Shown: piece by piece, positions 16,361-25,611 of the stretch
How the letters are laid out: each line of letters begins with the position of its first letter
Numbering within the stretch: position 1 is the stretch's first letter
Origin: Allopontixanthobacter confluentis
GTDB taxonomy: Bacteria; Pseudomonadota; Alphaproteobacteria; Sphingomonadales; Sphingomonadaceae
Assembly (NCBI RefSeq): GCF_009827615.1
Contig: NZ_WTYU01000002.1
Span: 1,083,062-1,147,061, forward strand
DNA length: 64,000 nt
Direction of reading: 5' to 3'
Made by a program: the position numbers and the translations under genes
Notes under the pieces: model-generated
Database searches by the model: none
What the model saw: the letters and a program-made list of their open reading frames with translations, nothing else
Told to the model about the DNA's origin: nothing

Positions 16361-17809
16361 TCAAGGCCGGTTCGGATCGTCATCGACGCAGCTATAGAAT
16401 TCCTTTAATTTGTTGTGGGTCTTCAATTGTTCGGGACGATAATATTTGATCTCGTCTACGATCGGAACTGGGCCAGCCTCAAATCTGTCGAAGACGCTGT
16501 GATGTAGTTCACCTTCTTCGTAGACATATCGTGGCTTCTTTTTCCACGCCAATCTGAAAGCCTCCGACATCCAACGCTCTTCATGCTGTAGGCCGCGATG
16601 ATCTCCGAAGGTCTGCAGCAGACCATTGTTGATCACGATTTCCGGAACGCACTCCTGAAGCTCTTGGACCATCCAGCTTAGTGCAATATCGCTCAGTCGT
16701 GACTCACTCTCTCTGTAACTCCCACCGATGTCGCTATGACAACCTGCGAACCAAACCTGTTTCAACCACCGAGGAACCTGGTCTACTCTGCGCGTGGGCG
16801 TATTGGTCGGCCCCCATTTGACGCGTGGAAAATCTGCCCGCTCTTCGTCAATTGCCATCGCATGACGTGCATAATTCACCTCCCCAGACAAATACTTGTC
16901 ATAGTTTGCGGTCCGCCAGAATGCCCAATGGATTGAACGTTTCTTCAAGTTTGAGTTGGAGACTTCACTAAGATCGATCTCTAACTTTTTGTCGATTGGA
17001 GAGTAGCTCTTGAGCAAGATGCGCGCCAAATGTGCGAGCCATCCGAGGACCATCGCTACCGATCCCAAACCAAGAAGTTTCCATGCCCAGTGAAGTTCAA
17101 ACCAGAAAGAGGCGACCACAAAAAGGACTGTCGTCAACAGGGCGCCGGAGAAGAGTAACTTCAATTTGTCACTGCCCAAGGCGGCAACGCTGTCGAAGAC
17201 TCCGATAAAATGCGGTTCAACATTGCCTCTGGGTGCGGCCGGGTCTTGGTTTTGTGATGATCCGTATCGAATTCGGAACCGGCGACCGAGCTCTTCCCTC
17301 TGGTCAAAATAGGGTTGTTCACTACGAGGCTTTCCAGCTCCATGATTGTAGACTTCTTGAACAGCTTCCCGCGCGATTTTGCGCAAAGTCTTGCCGTACT
17401 TGGGCATAGGACTTCCGTTAGGCAGCTGAGTAGGCACTCCGCACAAGTTGAGTACGGTCGCGAGAGCTCGAACGGTATACGCGCCCCGCGAAAAACCGAA
17501 TACGCAGATCCGGTCACCGGGCTCGTAGGCCGCGACAACTGCTTCGTAACAGTCGATAATATTTGTATCGATACCCGTTCCGATCGTTGCTTCGAGAAAA
17601 TGCTTCGTCCGCTTGAACGTCCAGCCGCTCACCTCGCCTTTACCCAGACCGGGATCATAGAACGCAAACTGTTGACGAGGATCAATTGGTGATGACGGCC
17701 CGGGTCGAGTGGCCCTGTAGAGCTTATAAATGTTCGATAACTTTTGATCTGGGCGCACACCGCCGATCTGGCCAGTTCCATCAGAAAAAATAAGGATGTT
17801 TTTAGCCAT
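16361..17809 (-). CDS. DUF2235 alpha/beta-hydrolase (Tle1-like) with two membrane segments
   Basis: 482 residues. It starts MAKNILIFSDGTG, the typical DUF2235 entry motif, and has the nucleophile elbow GFSRGAY (105-111, Ser107), GVFDSVAALG (203-212) and GCHSDIGGSY. These supply a plausible Ser-Asp-His triad of the T6SS phospholipase Tle1 family. Two hydrophobic segments (about 217-237 and 242-266) interrupt the domain and would place it at the inner membrane. It is convergent with the Argonaute gene, and no T6SS gene (vgrG, immunity) is adjacent. It may be a stand-alone abortive-infection lipase or plain cargo; the substrate is unknown. Confidence 0.82.
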   Translation of the reverse strand: MAKNILIFSDGTGQIGGVRPDQKLSNIYKLYRATRPGPSSPIDPRQQFAFYDPGLGKGEVSGWTFKRTKHFLEATIGTGIDTNIIDCYEAVVAAYEPGDRICVFGFSRGAYTVRALATVLNLCGVPTQLPNGSPMPKYGKTLRKIAREAVQEVYNHGAGKPRSEQPYFDQREELGRRFRIRYGSSQNQDPAAPRGNVEPHFIGVFDSVAALGSDKLKLLFSGALLTTVLFVVASFWFELHWAWKLLGLGSVAMVLGWLAHLARILLKSYSPIDKKLEIDLSEVSNSNLKKRSIHWAFWRTANYDKYLSGEVNYARHAMAIDEERADFPRVKWGPTNTPTRRVDQVPRWLKQVWFAGCHSDIGGSYRESESRLSDIALSWMVQELQECVPEIVINNGLLQTFGDHRGLQHEERWMSEAFRLAWKKKPRYVYEEGELHHSVFDRFEAGPVPIVDEIKYYRPEQLKTHNKLKEFYSCVDDDPNRP

Positions 17810-18107
17810 CGTGTATGCCTTAAGTTTGATAAGTCGGAATGCCGTTCCTAACAGCCAGCGCCGCTAGTGAGTAGGCACGGTTCGCCACTTAGTCGGGTAT
17901 TCGTCTCGCTCGCCTTCCCAATTGCCCGTTAGTATTTGAAAGTGAGAACACATTTCTTCGAGGGCGACGCGACTAAGAATCCCCCTGAATTGCGGACTTG
18001 AAGCATTGTCTTCGTTGTTGTCGCTTGGAAGAGATGAATTCTCGCTTTTTACCTTTGGAAGGCTAAAAAAGACTGTTAGCTAACGGCCCAGAAGGAGCCA
18101 CGAAATT
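17810..18107. other. Non-coding stretch upstream of the DUF2235 gene
   Basis: No gene is supported here. It must hold the promoter of the DUF2235 gene (start 17809, reverse strand). It is relatively A/T-rich and otherwise featureless apart from a TTAGCTAA palindrome near 18076. Confidence 0.5.
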
Positions 18108-18137
18108 AGGCGGCCCGTCCCGAGGGACGGACCGCCT
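18108..18137 (-). terminator. Terminator hairpin after parB
   Basis: Arms AGGCGG-c-CCGTCCC and GGGACGG-a-CCGCCT form a strong hairpin 30 bases downstream of the parB stop; on the reverse strand it is followed by AATTTCG, a weak T run. Confidence 0.6.
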
Positions 18138-18166
18138 GCCAAGTGGCCTAGACCTGTCAGGAGGAG

Positions 18167-20137
18167 TCAGGCAGCCTGCTCGGAAATCTCGTTATCGACC
18201 TCATCTTCAGCGGGAAGCCCTTCTGCAGCTTGTTCCTGAACATCAGCGGTACCGAACCGCATGATCGCGGGGATCCATGCTTGGGCACGTTCCTTAACAT
18301 CCGCGTCTCCAATGAAGTTGCCCGAGAAGATGCGCTCGGCGGCGCTTGCCAATTCGGCCTTCTTCGACCCGGCATAACGGCTCACCAGCTCGGGGCCGCC
18401 TGCTGCATCTAGCGCTTCGAGCGTACGTGCCTTGGCTATGCGGTCAAAATAGTTCGCTGCGGTGGGACGCCACCAGTGTGCGGGCTCGATTTCGAGCAGA
18501 GACCCAAGCATTTCATGCAGTGGCACTGAACGTTCGCCCTCGCAGGCGAGGCTGGCAATGAGCGTGCGGGAGACGACGTGGCCAAGCCACGCCGAGCGAG
18601 CGTCGTCCGACAGAGCGCGAAACCTCTCGAACCGTTCGACATCGCTCTCGCCCGAGCGCCAGCTTTCATCGAGTGATCCAGCAAATTCGGCCAGCGCAGC
18701 GCTGGCCGGTGCATCCTTGGCTTCGAACCCTGTAACCGGGCCGGAAGCCACCGAACCGATAAGCGTCGATGCCTTTTTAGCACGCCAGTCGTGACCGTCA
18801 GCATCGGCAAGTGTGAAGACCATGAAGTCGAGCGCAAGCGCCTGGTCATTGGCCAGATGGATCGCAAGGATATCGCGGCGCTGCATGGCAAGCTCATCGA
18901 GCAGGCGCTGCGAAAGCGCTCCGCCTTTTGGCGCTACCGTTTCACTCTCCGAGACCGCTTCAAGCGCACCTTCGCCTTCGGAAACAATCTCGGTCTCGGT
19001 GTAGAATTGCGGAACCAGCGCCGGCTCGCCATTGCGCGAAAGGACGAGGAAGGCTCCTGCTTCAGCCTTCAGTTCGTCAGCAAGCACCGGAGGCCGGTCA
19101 TTGAGCGCGCGCATGGCACGGTCAATCACCACCAGTTCCTGCTCGGCCTTTGCCACCTCTTCCTCGTCGCTATCCTCATCTTCGAGAATGGCGGCCACGC
19201 GGTCGTAGTAGGCTTCGAGTTCGCCGAGTTTCTGGGCTTCTTCCCCGGTCATTGGCGCGGGCTCGCATGGCAAGCGACCCAGACCTTCGACGAGGTCATG
19301 GCTGACATAATTGCCAAGAGTAGGCCGCACCCAGGCAAGGCCATATTCCTGCGCCGTCTTCGACGCTGCTTGCTCCATGGCCTTGTGTGCAAGGTCCTCA
19401 AGCAGGGCTACATCGATCCAGCTTTCACTGGCATCATCGTCGAAGAGTTCGCGCTCGATACGGCCACCTGCCGCAAGATAGGCATCGCGCCCCACGAGAA
19501 TGGCACGCGGGTCGGAGCCTCGCACAGTGGCATCGAGCACCATCCGGCGGATCGTGTCAGGCGTGATCTGATACCAGGCGTCCTGCAATTCGGCATAGAC
19601 ATGGGCTTGGCGCTCGACATCGGAGATTGCGCCATAGGCCTTGGCCATGTCGAGCGTGATCGTGCCTTCCGCGAGAGCTTCGAAAACGCAGGGTGCGAGA
19701 CCTGCAAGGCGCAGGCGTCCCTCAACAAAGCGGACGGTGAGACCAAACCGACGGGCAACGTCTTCAGGTGTTGCTCCTGCCTCGATAATCGCGGCAAAAG
19801 CCTGCGCCTCGTCGGCCGGATTCATCGCGAGACGCTGAAAGTTCTCGGCGAGACTGACTTCACGCACTTCACTTTCCTCGCCTTCGATAACCAGGCAGGT
19901 CACTTCATGGCTTTCGGGCAATGTGCCTTCTTCGGCGAGCGCTTGCAGCGCTGCGAGGCGCCGACCTCCAGCTTCGACTTCGAACTTTCCGCGTTTGCCT
20001 ATGCGCACAACAAGGTTTTGCAGCAGGCCGCGCGCTGCGATGTCTGCTCTTAATTGGAGGTCGGCAAGAACATCGCTCGACTTGCGAACGTTGCGCGGGC
20101 TGGGGACGAGCTTCTTCAATGCAATAGACTGGATCAT
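18167..20137 (-). CDS. parB: Large ParB/RepB/Spo0J-family protein
   Basis: 656 residues. The ATG at 20137 has CAGGAG ten bases upstream. The N-terminus has the ParB nuclease-like/CTP-binding region: LVPSPRNVRKSS, EVEAGGRRLAALQAL and SLAENFQRLAMNPADEAQAF, which includes the box II-like ENFQR motif. A helix-turn-helix follows (TPEDVARRFGLTVRFVEGRLRLAGL). The C-terminal ~400 residues are much longer than in chromosomal ParB and contain an acidic helix. No parA is in the window, as is usual for this plasmid/ICE ParB type, which may act in replication or transcription control rather than classic partition. It lies downstream of the methylase/helicase gene on the same strand. Confidence 0.88.
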   Translation of the reverse strand: MIQSIALKKLVPSPRNVRKSSDVLADLQLRADIAARGLLQNLVVRIGKRGKFEVEAGGRRLAALQALAEEGTLPESHEVTCLVIEGEESEVREVSLAENFQRLAMNPADEAQAFAAIIEAGATPEDVARRFGLTVRFVEGRLRLAGLAPCVFEALAEGTITLDMAKAYGAISDVERQAHVYAELQDAWYQITPDTIRRMVLDATVRGSDPRAILVGRDAYLAAGGRIERELFDDDASESWIDVALLEDLAHKAMEQAASKTAQEYGLAWVRPTLGNYVSHDLVEGLGRLPCEPAPMTGEEAQKLGELEAYYDRVAAILEDEDSDEEEVAKAEQELVVIDRAMRALNDRPPVLADELKAEAGAFLVLSRNGEPALVPQFYTETEIVSEGEGALEAVSESETVAPKGGALSQRLLDELAMQRRDILAIHLANDQALALDFMVFTLADADGHDWRAKKASTLIGSVASGPVTGFEAKDAPASAALAEFAGSLDESWRSGESDVERFERFRALSDDARSAWLGHVVSRTLIASLACEGERSVPLHEMLGSLLEIEPAHWWRPTAANYFDRIAKARTLEALDAAGGPELVSRYAGSKKAELASAAERIFSGNFIGDADVKERAQAWIPAIMRFGTADVQEQAAEGLPAEDEVDNEISEQAA

Positions 20138-20241
20138 GGGTTTTCTCCTGATGGGATGAAGGCGCATGTGACGATCACAAGGCCCACAAGCCCAAAGGGC
20201 TCTCTCCACTCTCATCTTTTGGTGCGGACCCATCCACGGGA

Positions 20242-23200
20242 TCAGGCTGCGAGTGCAGGCAGGACGGACGACGCCTTAGAGACCGGCACGAACAGCCGTG
20301 TGCGATACCTGATGATCTCGGTGAAGCAGCCCTTGGTCTTGTACCAGTCGAGCCTATCCGGCGCGTAGCCAGTGAGTTCGAGCCGTTGCTCGCCTCCGAC
20401 CAGCGAGCGCTTGACCATGAGCGAGTCATGACTTGCGAGTGGCTGCGGAGTCCCGCTTGCAAGAACGAGCTTCCCGAGTTCGTCAGGTGCGGGACCGGTT
20501 ACCGCTGCCAGGCCAAAGGTTTCGGCGATCTTTGCGAGGTCGATGTCGAGGACTTCCCTGCCGATGATCGACTGGCCGTCTTCAGCAACGAGCCGAGTGA
20601 CGCGAACATGATCGCCCGGTAAGCGTTTCCACACTGGTAGCAAGAGTCCGGTGGCAAGATGGACCCGCTCGATGACGGCTGAGTTCGCGGCCTGCTCTTC
20701 TTCGGTCCGCCAGGCTTTCGCGAACTCGGTTACGCCGATCTCTTCCCACAGGCTTTCACCGAGCGCGTCACACGTCCAGTTGGCCGATTTAAGCGGGCGC
20801 AGGAGCCGCCGGCGTTCAATCACAGCGCCATCATCCGCAATGAACCGCCGGGCTGGAACTGAGAGTGCAATTTTGCCTGAGCGCGCATTGCGCAAGGGGA
20901 TGGCATGCCGGGTTCCTATTTCGTGCATCCGGACGAGACGTTTAAAACGCAAGGGGCGAAGGTGCCGCTTCACTTCGAGCGAAACGAGGCGGGTTTCTGC
21001 GCCAGTGACAGGATCGGCACGCAGAAGTTCATCCCCAAGGACTTCGAAACTGTCGACGCGAACTGTTTCCAGACCGAGATCGAGGGATCCGGCTTCGCGA
21101 GCGGCCTCAATCCGCGCTTCGACCAGTCCCAGATATTCATCGAAGATGGCGTTCTGAAGCGCAATCGGCAGCGCGAGGATACGGTTTAGCCAACGCTGGA
21201 CGGTCGGCAGGTTGTCAGTCAGCCCGCCATCGGGATTCTCGAGACGGAGACCGGTGCGCAGGGCGAAGTCACCGAAGCTCGTGGCCTCGAGCTTTCCGTC
21301 ATAGAGCAGCTGGAACCAGCGGGTGAGCGCATCGCGGGCATAGTCGCTCTCGAGATTGTCAGCTGGATCGAACAGATTCTGGCCCCCGGTTTGACGCTGC
21401 CCGCGCGTGAGGGCGCCCAGTGCATCGAGCCTGCGCGCGATCGTTGAAATGAAGCGGCGTTCGCCCTTCACATCGGTCGTCACAGGGCGGAAGAGCGGAG
21501 ACGATGCCTGGTTGGTGCGGTTTGTCCGCCCCAGCCCCTGGATCGCGTTGTCAGCACGCCATCCCGGCTCGAGCAGGAAATGCACACGGCGTTGCTGGTT
21601 CTGGCACCCGAGATCGGCATGGTAGGACCGCCCAGTCCCTCCTGCATCGGAAAAGACCAGAATACGCTTGGTTCCTTCCATGAAGCTCTGCGCTTCAGCG
21701 ACGTTGGCGCTCGGGCTTCGCCGTTCGACGCGCTGCTGGTGATCGCGGCCGATAACAAGCCTTCGGGTCCTCCCTGTGACCTCGGCTACGGCTTCGGTCC
21801 CGAAGTGTTCGATGATCGCATCGAGCGCGGTCGCAATCGGCGGCAGAGCACAAAGTTGTTCAATGAGAGCATCGCGCGCTGCGATAGCTCGAGCGCAAAT
21901 GACGGGGTTGCCCTCATTATCGCTCATCGCTTCAGACCGCAGATTGCCGTCCTCGTCGGTGAACACTTGCATCAGGCGAACGGGGAAGCTCTTGGCGAGA
22001 TAGTCGATGACATATTCACGCGGGGACAAGTCAATATCGAGCGCTTCGCGTTCCTCGTCAGAAAGGTCGGCGAGACGCCGGTCAAGCATGGCCTCTGACG
22101 TTGAAACCAACTGCACGACTACCGAATTCTCTTCGCCAAGCGCTTGTTCCATAGCCGGGATAAGGCTCGGCAGTTTCATCGAAAGCAGGAGCTGCGCAAA
22201 GAAGCGCTGCTTGGTGCCTTCAAATATTGAAAGTGCAGCAGATTTTGCGTTGCGGTTCAGCGTATCGCCGCTGTCCTCGTCGACCACCCGGGTTGCTTCA
22301 AGCGCTGCCTCGAGATTGCGATGGATGATCGCCCAGGCTTCCGCATAGGCATCATAGATCCGCACCTGCGCTTCGGTCAGCTTGTGCTCGAGAATATCAT
22401 ACTCGACCCCGGCGAAGGACAAAGCGCGGGCGAGGTAGAGACCCTGTGCCTTGAGATCACGGGCGACGAGCTCCATCGCGGCGACCCCGCCGGCACGGAT
22501 GTCACTCATAAAGGCCTCGTGCGTCGGGAATGCGGTTTCCGGTCCCCACAAGCCAAGCCGGGCGGTGTAACCAAGATTGGAGATATCCGATGCACCGGTG
22601 GCCGAGGCATAGAGAATGCGGGCGCGCGGCAAATTGTTCTGCAGCCGGAGGCCCGCCATTCCTTGCTCTGAGCCCTTGAGCTTACCGCGCGCGCCCGATG
22701 AGCCAAGCGCGTTGGCCATGGCATGCGCTTCGTCAAAGGCGATCACGCCGTCAAATTCCGCAGCCGCCCAGGCGAGGATCTGGTCAAGCCGGGTATCTTC
22801 GGCGCGTCCTGACCGGAGCGTCGGGTAAGTTACGAAGAGAATTCCCTCAGGCATCGTAACAGGCAGCCCGAGTTTCCAGCGCGAGAGCGGCTGGATGTCG
22901 AGCGCCATTCCGCCGAGCGCCTCCCAGTCGCGGCGAGCGTCCTCGAGCAATGCTTCGTTCTTTGTGATCCAGATATGGCGGCGCTCGCCCGAGAGCCATC
23001 GGTCCATGATAATCCCGGCAATCTGCCGTCCCTTGCCCGCTCCGGTCCCATCGCCGAGGAAAAAGCCCTGGCGGTAGGAGCTGCCGTCCTCGGTGAGCTC
23101 AAGCATCGTGCCTTCCTGGCTCAGCCGGAATTGACCAGGCAGGTCGCGCGCGAACGCTTGTGCGGCATAGATGAGTGTCTCGCATTGCGCTTCGGAAAGC

Positions 23201-24489
23201 AGGCAGTCTGCCTGCCAGTTTGCAGGAAGAAGCGGACGCGCTTCGGGAATCGGGGCCGTGACCGATCCCATAGCGACCGATTCAACGAGGGGTGTCGGAT
23301 GCGCCGGAGCATTGGCAAACCTAATGCGGCTGGGGCGATAGGGGAGATAGATGCCTGTTTGCTCGGGCACCGGTGCGGGTTCGGTGAGCGCGGAATAGGC
23401 CAGTTCGGCCACGTCGGTCGCGGAGCTCCGTTCCGAAGCAAACGGCGCCGACGGCCTGATCGCTGGGCGATGCGTTGCTACATTGACTTGGGGGCGTAAC
23501 GAGCTGCGCATCCCCGGCTGGCGGACGCTAGCGGAAATCGGTGCGCGAGGCGGTAGAAGTGTTAGAAGGTCATGGAGTTCGACAAGGTCAGAGGTATCAC
23601 CTGTGATTTCTGGAACCGCAGCATCCGGAATCTTGTCGAACACGACCAGACGGACCGCTATGCCGGTGCCCGTTCGGGAAAACATCTGCTGCAAGCGGAC
23701 ATCAAGACAAAGCGAGCTATCGCTTTCTGCATCGCAAAAGCGCGATGCATTGAAGCTGTCGGGTATGATCGCGACGATCCTGCCGCCGGTAGCACAAGTC
23801 CGGATCGCGCTGCGCAGATGGCGTTGGGCGGTAGCGCCGTCCTTGCCGCGCTCCTGGCTGCGAGCAAAGGGAGGGTTCATCAGAACTACGGAGGGGACCG
23901 GACCGCGATGCAAGTCGGCGATCAGCTCACCATCGTGTGCGGTTACTTGGGCCCCGGGAAAGATATGCTTCAGACTGTTGCGCCTAGCGAAATCGATCTC
24001 GTTGAGCTGCAAAGATCCCTGGTGCGGATCCATCCAAATCGCCATTGTTCCATTGCCGGCAGATGGCTCGAGCACAGAGTCTTGCGTAGAAATGACGGCG
24101 GACTTGGCCATCAGCCAGGCCAGCATCGGCGGAGTTGAAAACTGCTGTAGTTCGACCTGACCTTCGCTTCGAACATGCCGGGGCGGCAGTGCCGCATCGA
24201 GCCAGCCGAAGCGCGCTTCCGCCTCGCGTATCCTTGTCGTAAAGTCGATCCGCGAATGATCGCGCAGCCAGAGCAGTGCTCCGATCTCGGCGGCGTTGTT
24301 GTAGTCGTCAATCGTCCATGCGCTTCCCCAGTCCTGCACTCCGGTTTTTTCTGAGAACAGCGCCGAGATATCGGCACGCGTGAGATGACGGCCAGATGCG
24401 AGATTTTCGGCAATAGCTGTGCCAATGGTAAAGGCGAGCGGAATTGAATGCAGTTGCTGGCTGTCGGAAAATAGGTCTGAGTGAAACAT
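20242..24489 (-). CDS. Strawberry-notch-type methylase/helicase giant protein
   Basis: 1415 residues. The N-terminal ~350 residues look like a class I N6-adenine-type DNA methyltransferase: FSTPPMLAWL, LEPSAGNGTMAIW and the catalytic-type motif VVLMNPPFARSQ. A superfamily 2 helicase of the strawberry-notch (SBNO) type follows, with Walker A GDGTGAGKGRQIAGI near residue 495, DEAH box FDEAHAMANA, YASATG and the motif V/VI segment GLGRTNRTNQ. Such fused proteins are common on large sphingomonad plasmids and ICEs and are thought to protect or process element DNA, possibly against restriction. The start has AGGAGGA upstream. It lies between the primase-like gene and parB on one strand. Confidence 0.9.
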   Translation of the reverse strand: MFHSDLFSDSQQLHSIPLAFTIGTAIAENLASGRHLTRADISALFSEKTGVQDWGSAWTIDDYNNAAEIGALLWLRDHSRIDFTTRIREAEARFGWLDAALPPRHVRSEGQVELQQFSTPPMLAWLMAKSAVISTQDSVLEPSAGNGTMAIWMDPHQGSLQLNEIDFARRNSLKHIFPGAQVTAHDGELIADLHRGPVPSVVLMNPPFARSQERGKDGATAQRHLRSAIRTCATGGRIVAIIPDSFNASRFCDAESDSSLCLDVRLQQMFSRTGTGIAVRLVVFDKIPDAAVPEITGDTSDLVELHDLLTLLPPRAPISASVRQPGMRSSLRPQVNVATHRPAIRPSAPFASERSSATDVAELAYSALTEPAPVPEQTGIYLPYRPSRIRFANAPAHPTPLVESVAMGSVTAPIPEARPLLPANWQADCLLSEAQCETLIYAAQAFARDLPGQFRLSQEGTMLELTEDGSSYRQGFFLGDGTGAGKGRQIAGIIMDRWLSGERRHIWITKNEALLEDARRDWEALGGMALDIQPLSRWKLGLPVTMPEGILFVTYPTLRSGRAEDTRLDQILAWAAAEFDGVIAFDEAHAMANALGSSGARGKLKGSEQGMAGLRLQNNLPRARILYASATGASDISNLGYTARLGLWGPETAFPTHEAFMSDIRAGGVAAMELVARDLKAQGLYLARALSFAGVEYDILEHKLTEAQVRIYDAYAEAWAIIHRNLEAALEATRVVDEDSGDTLNRNAKSAALSIFEGTKQRFFAQLLLSMKLPSLIPAMEQALGEENSVVVQLVSTSEAMLDRRLADLSDEEREALDIDLSPREYVIDYLAKSFPVRLMQVFTDEDGNLRSEAMSDNEGNPVICARAIAARDALIEQLCALPPIATALDAIIEHFGTEAVAEVTGRTRRLVIGRDHQQRVERRSPSANVAEAQSFMEGTKRILVFSDAGGTGRSYHADLGCQNQQRRVHFLLEPGWRADNAIQGLGRTNRTNQASSPLFRPVTTDVKGERRFISTIARRLDALGALTRGQRQTGGQNLFDPADNLESDYARDALTRWFQLLYDGKLEATSFGDFALRTGLRLENPDGGLTDNLPTVQRWLNRILALPIALQNAIFDEYLGLVEARIEAAREAGSLDLGLETVRVDSFEVLGDELLRADPVTGAETRLVSLEVKRHLRPLRFKRLVRMHEIGTRHAIPLRNARSGKIALSVPARRFIADDGAVIERRRLLRPLKSANWTCDALGESLWEEIGVTEFAKAWRTEEEQAANSAVIERVHLATGLLLPVWKRLPGDHVRVTRLVAEDGQSIIGREVLDIDLAKIAETFGLAAVTGPAPDELGKLVLASGTPQPLASHDSLMVKRSLVGGEQRLELTGYAPDRLDWYKTKGCFTEIIRYRTRLFVPVSKASSVLPALAA

Positions 24490-24567
24490 GGCAAATCGTC
24501 CTCCTCATTGAGGCATCGGGACATGCGCCCTCTGCCGGATCAGAAATTCAAAAAGCCCTCTCTCCTC

Positions 24568-25482
24568 TCAACGCGCCGTCTTGCGGCGCAGCCATGTCTT
24601 TAGTTCGTCGTTCCAATCGGTATCGCTTGAGCGAGGTTTGCGGATCTGGATCCTCCGACCATCCCGCGCGAAAGCAGCCAGGCCACGTGTCGCAGCGAGC
24701 TCGCCGCCAGCGTCATTGTCCACAAACAGATGAAGCTCGGTGACGCTCTCAGGAATGGTCACGAGGCCGAACCGCTCATTGCCCAATGTAGCCCAGCACG
24801 GAATGCCGGTAAGCGCATAAGCTGACATCGCGCTTTCGATTCCCTCGGCAAGTCCAAGCCTGCCAGCAGCCGGTGGAAAGAGGCGGACAGCAGCTTCATC
24901 GAGAGAGCCTAGCGCGCGTTTCGGTTTGTCGAAGGCAGCTTTCGCAGAGGATTGCTGCGACAGGAACGTGCGGTGGATGGCGATTGGCCCCTCATCGAGA
25001 CTGACCGCAGCAATCATGGCCGGAATAAAGCGCGTGCGCCCCTTGGGCCCAAGCGGTGTTCGGGGATGGAAGCGAAGCGCCGGGGATGCAGCCAAAAGCC
25101 CGCGACTTTCGAGATAGGCCTTTGCGGGACTGGCACGTAATGGACCCGCTTCACGCCAGATTCTCAGTGCTGCTGCTGACGGCTTGCGAGACCTGTTTGG
25201 CTCGGGATGATCGGTATTCTTCGAGCCTGAAAATAATATGGCCGCGCCGAAACCTTCGCGTGCCAGAGCGGAAAGCACGGCCTGCTGATCGCAGCCTGCA
25301 AAACAATGGAAGAGAATAGCCTTTCGACCGAGCGTCACGCCGAGCGAAGGTGTGTGGTCGTCGTGTGCGGGGCAGCAGGCCATCCCCTTTGTGCCCGACC
25401 ATTTGCCGCCGCGTGATTCGCAAATGTGGCGAGCGGTCTCGGCGAGGGACGAAGTGGGATGAGTTTGGACATACAGGGACAT
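24568..25482 (-). CDS. CHC2 zinc-finger/Toprim primase-like protein
   Basis: 304 residues. A DnaG-type CHC2 zinc motif is visible (CPAHDDHTPSL with Cys37 and His40; FHCFAGC with Cys60 and Cys64). A Toprim domain in the C-terminal half has the glutamate motif LAEGIESAMSAYALTG and the aspartate motif LFVDNDAGG. The central RNA polymerase core of DnaG is reduced, as in the plasmid/phage DUF7146-Toprim group. It probably primes replacement-strand synthesis after transfer. It is divergent from the transglycosylase gene across a region holding a GTTC-N7-GTTC box. Confidence 0.88.
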   Translation of the reverse strand: MSLYVQTHPTSSLAETARHICESRGGKWSGTKGMACCPAHDDHTPSLGVTLGRKAILFHCFAGCDQQAVLSALAREGFGAAILFSGSKNTDHPEPNRSRKPSAAALRIWREAGPLRASPAKAYLESRGLLAASPALRFHPRTPLGPKGRTRFIPAMIAAVSLDEGPIAIHRTFLSQQSSAKAAFDKPKRALGSLDEAAVRLFPPAAGRLGLAEGIESAMSAYALTGIPCWATLGNERFGLVTIPESVTELHLFVDNDAGGELAATRGLAAFARDGRRIQIRKPRSSDTDWNDELKTWLRRKTAR

Positions 25483-25571
25483 GCGAGCTCCTCAGCTTGC
25501 GAAGTGGCCCCTTCAACACGCCTCCTCTCCTCTCCCGTAGGCTTGCATCTGCCGCTTTCCTACAGGCGCAT

Positions 25572-25586
25572 GTTCTATGTATGTTC
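25572..25586 (+). promoter_or_regulatory. LexA-type box GTTC-N7-GTTC (transglycosylase/primase divergent region)
   Basis: Reads GTTCTATGTATGTTC, an exact SOS-box pattern inside the duplicated segment ATGTTCTAT. It is 25 bases upstream of the transglycosylase start (25612) and 89 bases upstream of the primase-like start (25482), so it could control either or both. Confidence 0.6.
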
Positions 25587-25611
25587 TATTTCGATTCGAC
25601 GCAATGGAGCA

